A stretch of 64,000 nt of DNA from assembly GCA_013399115.1 (NCBI GenBank), contig VXAA01006093.1:370240-434239 (forward strand), read 5' to 3'. Both the position numbers and the translations under genes were made by a program. Shown piece by piece: positions 59,301 to 64,000 of this stretch. Source of the stretch: Anseranas semipalmata (taxonomy: Eukaryota > Chordata > Aves > Anseriformes > Anseranatidae). Position 1 is the first letter of the stretch, and each line of letters starts with the position of its first letter. The notes under the pieces were generated by a model that did no database searches, had not been told where the DNA came from, and worked only from the letters and a program-made list of their open reading frames with translations.

Positions 59301-62300
59301 TCAACCTTGAACTCATTTAAATTTGACCTTTTAATGTGCTAGAGCAGCTTACTATCTTATGCTCTTAGCTGTGTTAGCTCTTAAATCAGGGTCTAGATGT
59401 AAAAGGGCACCGCCGAATTCTTGAGTTGTATTTTTTGCAAGAACCACTCTTTAGGTTTTTCATAATTAATATTAGGAGCATGCAGGGGGACAGTAAGAGG
59501 AAAGAGTAAAAGAGTAAGAAGGGATTTAGTTAACAAATTGCTATACTCTATTCTAATGTTTGCAAGCATACATTAACCTGATGAAAAAAGCACAGCTAAA
59601 CAATGGATGGTCAAAACATAATGCTACGCAATAAAAAAATCTATTGATATTTCTCCTGACAATATAAAGCTTTAGTTCAAAAATGAATTTTTGACCCATG
59701 TGTGTCAGATATTTCCAAAGTACAGAAGTTTATGGCTTTAAGCTTCTAAAATATTCCTCTCCTACAGGATCTCATGAAATATGTGCGTGTTTACAGGATA
59801 TTGTGGAAATAGTGACTCATCTTTTCAATAATTTACACAGGATAATTTCTTGAAAACCAAGATCAGCAGGGGCTTTTTTTTTTTTTTTTTCCTGATTGCA
59901 GAGGATTTGGTTAGCAACCTCTGGATACTCAGAAAACAAGGAGAATTTTCAAAGTAGAATCTAAATGATGTCTGCTCTCTGGCAACACAGTGTTATTACT
60001 GGTTGCTCCAGTTCTGTAAGCGTATAAACCATAGCCTTGTGTCTGTCACTAGGATTTATCAAAACTTCTTTCCTGGTTGGTGTTATGTTTTCCAAACACT
60101 GTTGTATCTATATGTCACAAAATGCTCCCAAACCATACAGGTAACTCAGGTTACTCCAGCTCTTCTTGGAGTGTTTGTACTTACTCTCTATAGGCCATAG
60201 TGTTCTTCCTTAACATGATTTGAGGTGTTCAAGGCAAGGGATGGTCAGTGCTTCTTCAAAGTGACCAAAACCTAAATAATAAATTCATCACTGAATACTG
60301 CAAACAGGAATGGAATGATGTCACTGAGGGAAAAGGAACACTATACATTGTGACACTGCTAAGGTCAATTTAATTGGACTAAGCAACAAATAGGCTGTGC
60401 CAGAAAAGCTTTTCACACAAATACACATACACACAACTGATAGAAACCAACCCCAATTACCAACCCAGTGAGGCAGCATGGTCAAGCCCAGAGGAATGTC
60501 ATACTCCCTCTCACCAGGCTCAGTGTCAAGCTCTTGGTTAGAGGCTCAGCACGAACACATAAAGGCCTCCACCTCAGGCACTCTGCTTCTGCACAGTGTT
60601 GGCTGTCCCCATAACAATGTTCCCCGCATCCACTGCTTCTACTGCCAAGTGTCTTCTTTATAGCTGGATGTTGGCACAAGCAGCCAATCAGATTGCAGTA
60701 CAACCTTCCAGCAGTTTCAGGTATTATTCTGCTGTCAGTTGTCAATTAGTGGCCCACACCAAGGCTCATTACACTCAAATCCTACTTGCATTGCCATGTC
60801 AGCTATGGTTCATTTTGTTCAGGCCTTGTTTGCAATGTCCCGTTGGCTATGGCTAATTATGCTCAGTTACTCAGCCCTCGGTCAAGGCAAAGTCATATGA
60901 TGTTGCTATGTAAAATGAAGGACATTTTCTATATACCTCCAGTCCAAGTAAGCATTCATTCCTTTCAGGTGGTAGTTATAAAACTCTGGGATAGTTTTCC
61001 ATACCATGTTTCTGCATCCCAGATACTGGGAGCTGCCTATGGATGATCTAGTCTATGATGTAAGTTAAAAGACCTGTTTGGGTTTCTTCAGTTCACAGCT
61101 GAAAACCATTGCTCTAAGAGAAGTAGGAATTACTTATTAGCAATATGGATGTGATGCCATTTTTCCTTGGCTGCATCCCCTGTGGCAGGAGCTGTGAGAA
61201 GAAAAGGCATAGAGTCACCACAACAGATAAAACATACCTCCAGGCTATTGCTATAAATGATGTCAGAAATATAATGAACTCTTTCAAGTATTTCTTATAG
61301 ACAGCCCTGCACAGCCTAACAATACTTTCATAATGAAGAAAATTCAGAGCTTTGCTGCTAAAAAAAAAAATAAAAAATAGAGCAGGTTCTTGCAAATGCT
61401 CGAATGTAACATGGTGTCCAGCATAATGAATATGTTAAATGAATAGCCACGGGATACAGAAAATGTACTACAAGTCTGCTCCATTAATCTTCTAAGAGAG
61501 TGAGAATCTGCTACAACAGTGGAATTTTCTTTTAGGATTTTCTAATTTAAGGCTTACTGTAGTCTTTGTGTCATTCCGAGCCTGCAAATAGTAGCTAATG
61601 AAATTTGACCTTATAGACAAAGGGTGAAATAAATAATATTAGTACTCATCAACAATAATAATAAAAAAAACAGAATCAGTAAGCACACATTTTAAAAATA
61701 TGTATGTAAAAAGTACATTTCTGAACTGCAGAAGTATTTTAAATTCTTGCAGTGACCTGTATGACCTTCCATCAATATGCCCCACATGAATAATGCAGCC
61801 ACCCCAAACTCATGCCATTAAAAATAGTAATAATTGTCTGACATGCACATGCAACATTACACTAGGGATCAATTTGGCCCAGAGCACTCCATTAAAACAC
61901 AAAGTGAGTTTCAAATGTATATGTTAAAATGAAACATCAGCTATAATGGAAAAGGAAGCAGAACAGAGCAGACTTTAGATATTAGTATGCATTTTCCTTT
62001 AGAGAACATTTTGCCACACTTATACTATACATAATGCTATTCCATATTTGATGTACAATCAATCCACATTTTATTTTGCTTTTTAAATTATCCTATGAAA
62101 AGTACAAGGCAATCAATGTACTGTGCTCTAGAGAGATGGTGGTATTATTTGAATTGCTATCACTATTTAATATTTAGTTTTCAATAAGGCCTTGATTACA
62201 GGCCATTGTATTAGCTACCATACAAGCACTTAGGAAGACATGGCCCCTGATCTAAAGTTCACCATGTCTTTGAATTATAAACCTTTAGTAAGCTTAGAAA

Positions 62301-64000
62301 GACAGGTAAAACACATTAGAGTGGCCTGGTTATTATTTGTTCTCCTTATGTTACCACTGAACATTCAGAGGTTGAGATCACTCCACCACCTTAGCATTCT
62401 TGTATCAACTCGTATAGCAGAATACCTAAGAAATCATTCTTTTGGAATTAATGTTTTTGAATTGATTCTAAAGACCCTTGACATGACATAATAGAGTGTT
62501 GTAACACTTCAGATAGCTTAAAAAGATTGTCTTCGCAATACTCTGCAGAGTTGAGCTCCTTGCTTTAGCAATGAGGAATTCAGCCACAGATAGATGAAAA
62601 CTAAAAAACTAATAGTGAGTGTGCCTTTTACCAAATACACATCTGCCCCCGTAGATATCCTTGATGTGAAAAGGGTATTTCAAAGTAGGTAAGAGGCAAA
62701 GCAAGGGTGGATCAGTGGTTGGAGAAGGTCATTTAAGATTTTGAAATTCCTGGACACATTTTGGACAGAGCATGCAGGTAATGGGTTTGTTAGTGCATTT
62801 ATTAACTGTTTAGCGGGGTCACCAGTGAGAAAAATGGCTGTCCCTGTCACCAGATGCACGTGGAATTTTTAATGTGCCTGTGAAAGTATTGTGAGGCAGA
62901 CTTACCCCTAGAAGACAATACTGTACCTTTTGGATTCCTATGTCTGTAAAGCCATCATGGCTACTATGTACAATTTTTTAAATTTCAAACATTATCAATG
63001 CATTTATTGCATAGAATGAAGATCTGTGCAGATGCCTCACAGCTTACCAGCCTGTGTGAAGCTTTAATGATATTTAAGTATTGAGCTGAAGTCATTGTAC
63101 ATGTGCTGCAATTAATTTTATGTAGCCTCACAGTTTTATGTTAGAAAACAAGTTTTAGTCCACTTATTTTGCATTGAATAATAATAATAAAAATTCTTTA
63201 GTTTACTTCATAAAATTAGAATATAATAAGCAATTTCTTATGTCCTGGTTTTGACTGAGTTAATTTTCTTCTCAGTAGCTGGTATGGTGCTGTGTTTTGG
63301 ATTTAGGTTGAGAATCATGCTGATAACACACTGGTGTTTTCAGTTGTTGCAGAGCAGTGCTTACACAGAGCCAAGGGCTTTTCAACTTCTCGTGCTGCCC
63401 TGCCAGCGAGGATGCTGGGGGTGCACAAGGAGCTCGGAGGGGACAGAACCAGGACAGCTGACCCAAACTGGCCAAAGGGATATTCTATACCATATGAAAT
63501 CATGCTGAACAATGAAACTGGGGGGATGTGGGGAGTGATGGTGTTTGTCTTCCCAAGAAACTGTTACAAGTGAGGAGCCCTGCTTTCCTGTAGGTGGCTG
63601 AACACCTGCCTGCCGATGGGAAGTAGTGAATGGATTCCTTGTTTTACTTTGTCTGTGCACGTGGGTTTTGCTTTACCTAGTAAACTGTCCTTATCTCAAC
63701 CCATGAGTTCTCGCACTTTTACCTTTCCAAGTCTCTCCCCCATCCCACCTGGGGAGATTGAGCAAGTGGTTGTGTGGTGCTGAGCTGCCTGCCGGAGTTA
63801 AAACACAACACTTAATATTCAGCCAAAGAGACAGATGTGATATAACAAAACAATGCAAAATTGTTCTTTTCCAGGCTAAAACAGTACAAAACAGATTTCA
63901 GCCAGTAGTGAATTTTGTAACAAAATGGTAAACAGGAATTTGGAAAAGAAATACTGACAGCTCTGTAACTAGCGCTTATAATATTGTTGAATATGAAAAG

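Overview
The window looks like avian nuclear DNA. The best evidence is the repeats: several copies of the CR1 LINE with its octamer tail (ATTCTATG or ATTCTGTG type), in both orientations, and a 570-bp solo LTR of a bird endogenous retrovirus family bounded by TG...CA. The base composition is AT-rich and CpG-poor, with many T and A homopolymers, as expected of an intergenic desert or a very large intron. I name the class (bird) but not the species. All family assignments were made by eye against remembered consensus patterns; no search was run.

I find no protein-coding gene that I can support. The open frames are short (the longest about 160 codons), do not resemble any family I know, and often start at non-ATG codons or lie inside repeats. 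No tRNA, rRNA, snRNA, CRISPR array or prokaryotic operon is visible.

Layout: 1-8.5 kb is unique AT-rich DNA with a CpG-retaining block at about 3.0-3.4 kb. An old CR1 (minus) lies at 8.5-8.9 kb. Unique DNA with a possible MIR-like relic, small hairpins and a 14-bp E-box palindrome runs to 20.3 kb. A 0.5-kb GC- and CpG-rich island between splice-like borders lies at 20.34-20.84 kb. A well-preserved CR1 tail (minus) lies at 21.73-21.90 kb. An ancient CR1 relic is at 26.5 kb, a T33 tract at 29.3 kb, and a CR1 reverse-transcriptase fragment joined to a CR1 3' fragment at 31.9-32.4 kb. Unique DNA follows to 43.6 kb. Two CR1 copies face each other tail to tail at 43.6-44.4 kb. A candidate splice-bounded segment lies at 48.2 kb and a possible conserved element at 49 kb. 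A CR1 tail lies at 52.0 kb, an alternating inverted-repeat cluster at 52.3-52.4 kb, a 22-bp palindrome at 53.1 kb and a very old CR1 relic at 53.5-53.8 kb. A CR1 tail at 57.8 kb and a MIR-like relic at 58.1 kb follow, then a probable second LTR (minus) at 60.5-60.9 kb and the solo LTR at 63.24-63.81 kb.

No genes act together here. The interest lies in repeat history (an internally deleted CR1, an inverted CR1 pair, a solo LTR) and in a few non-repeat blocks that could be regulatory or non-coding exons. I found no convincing new biological system.
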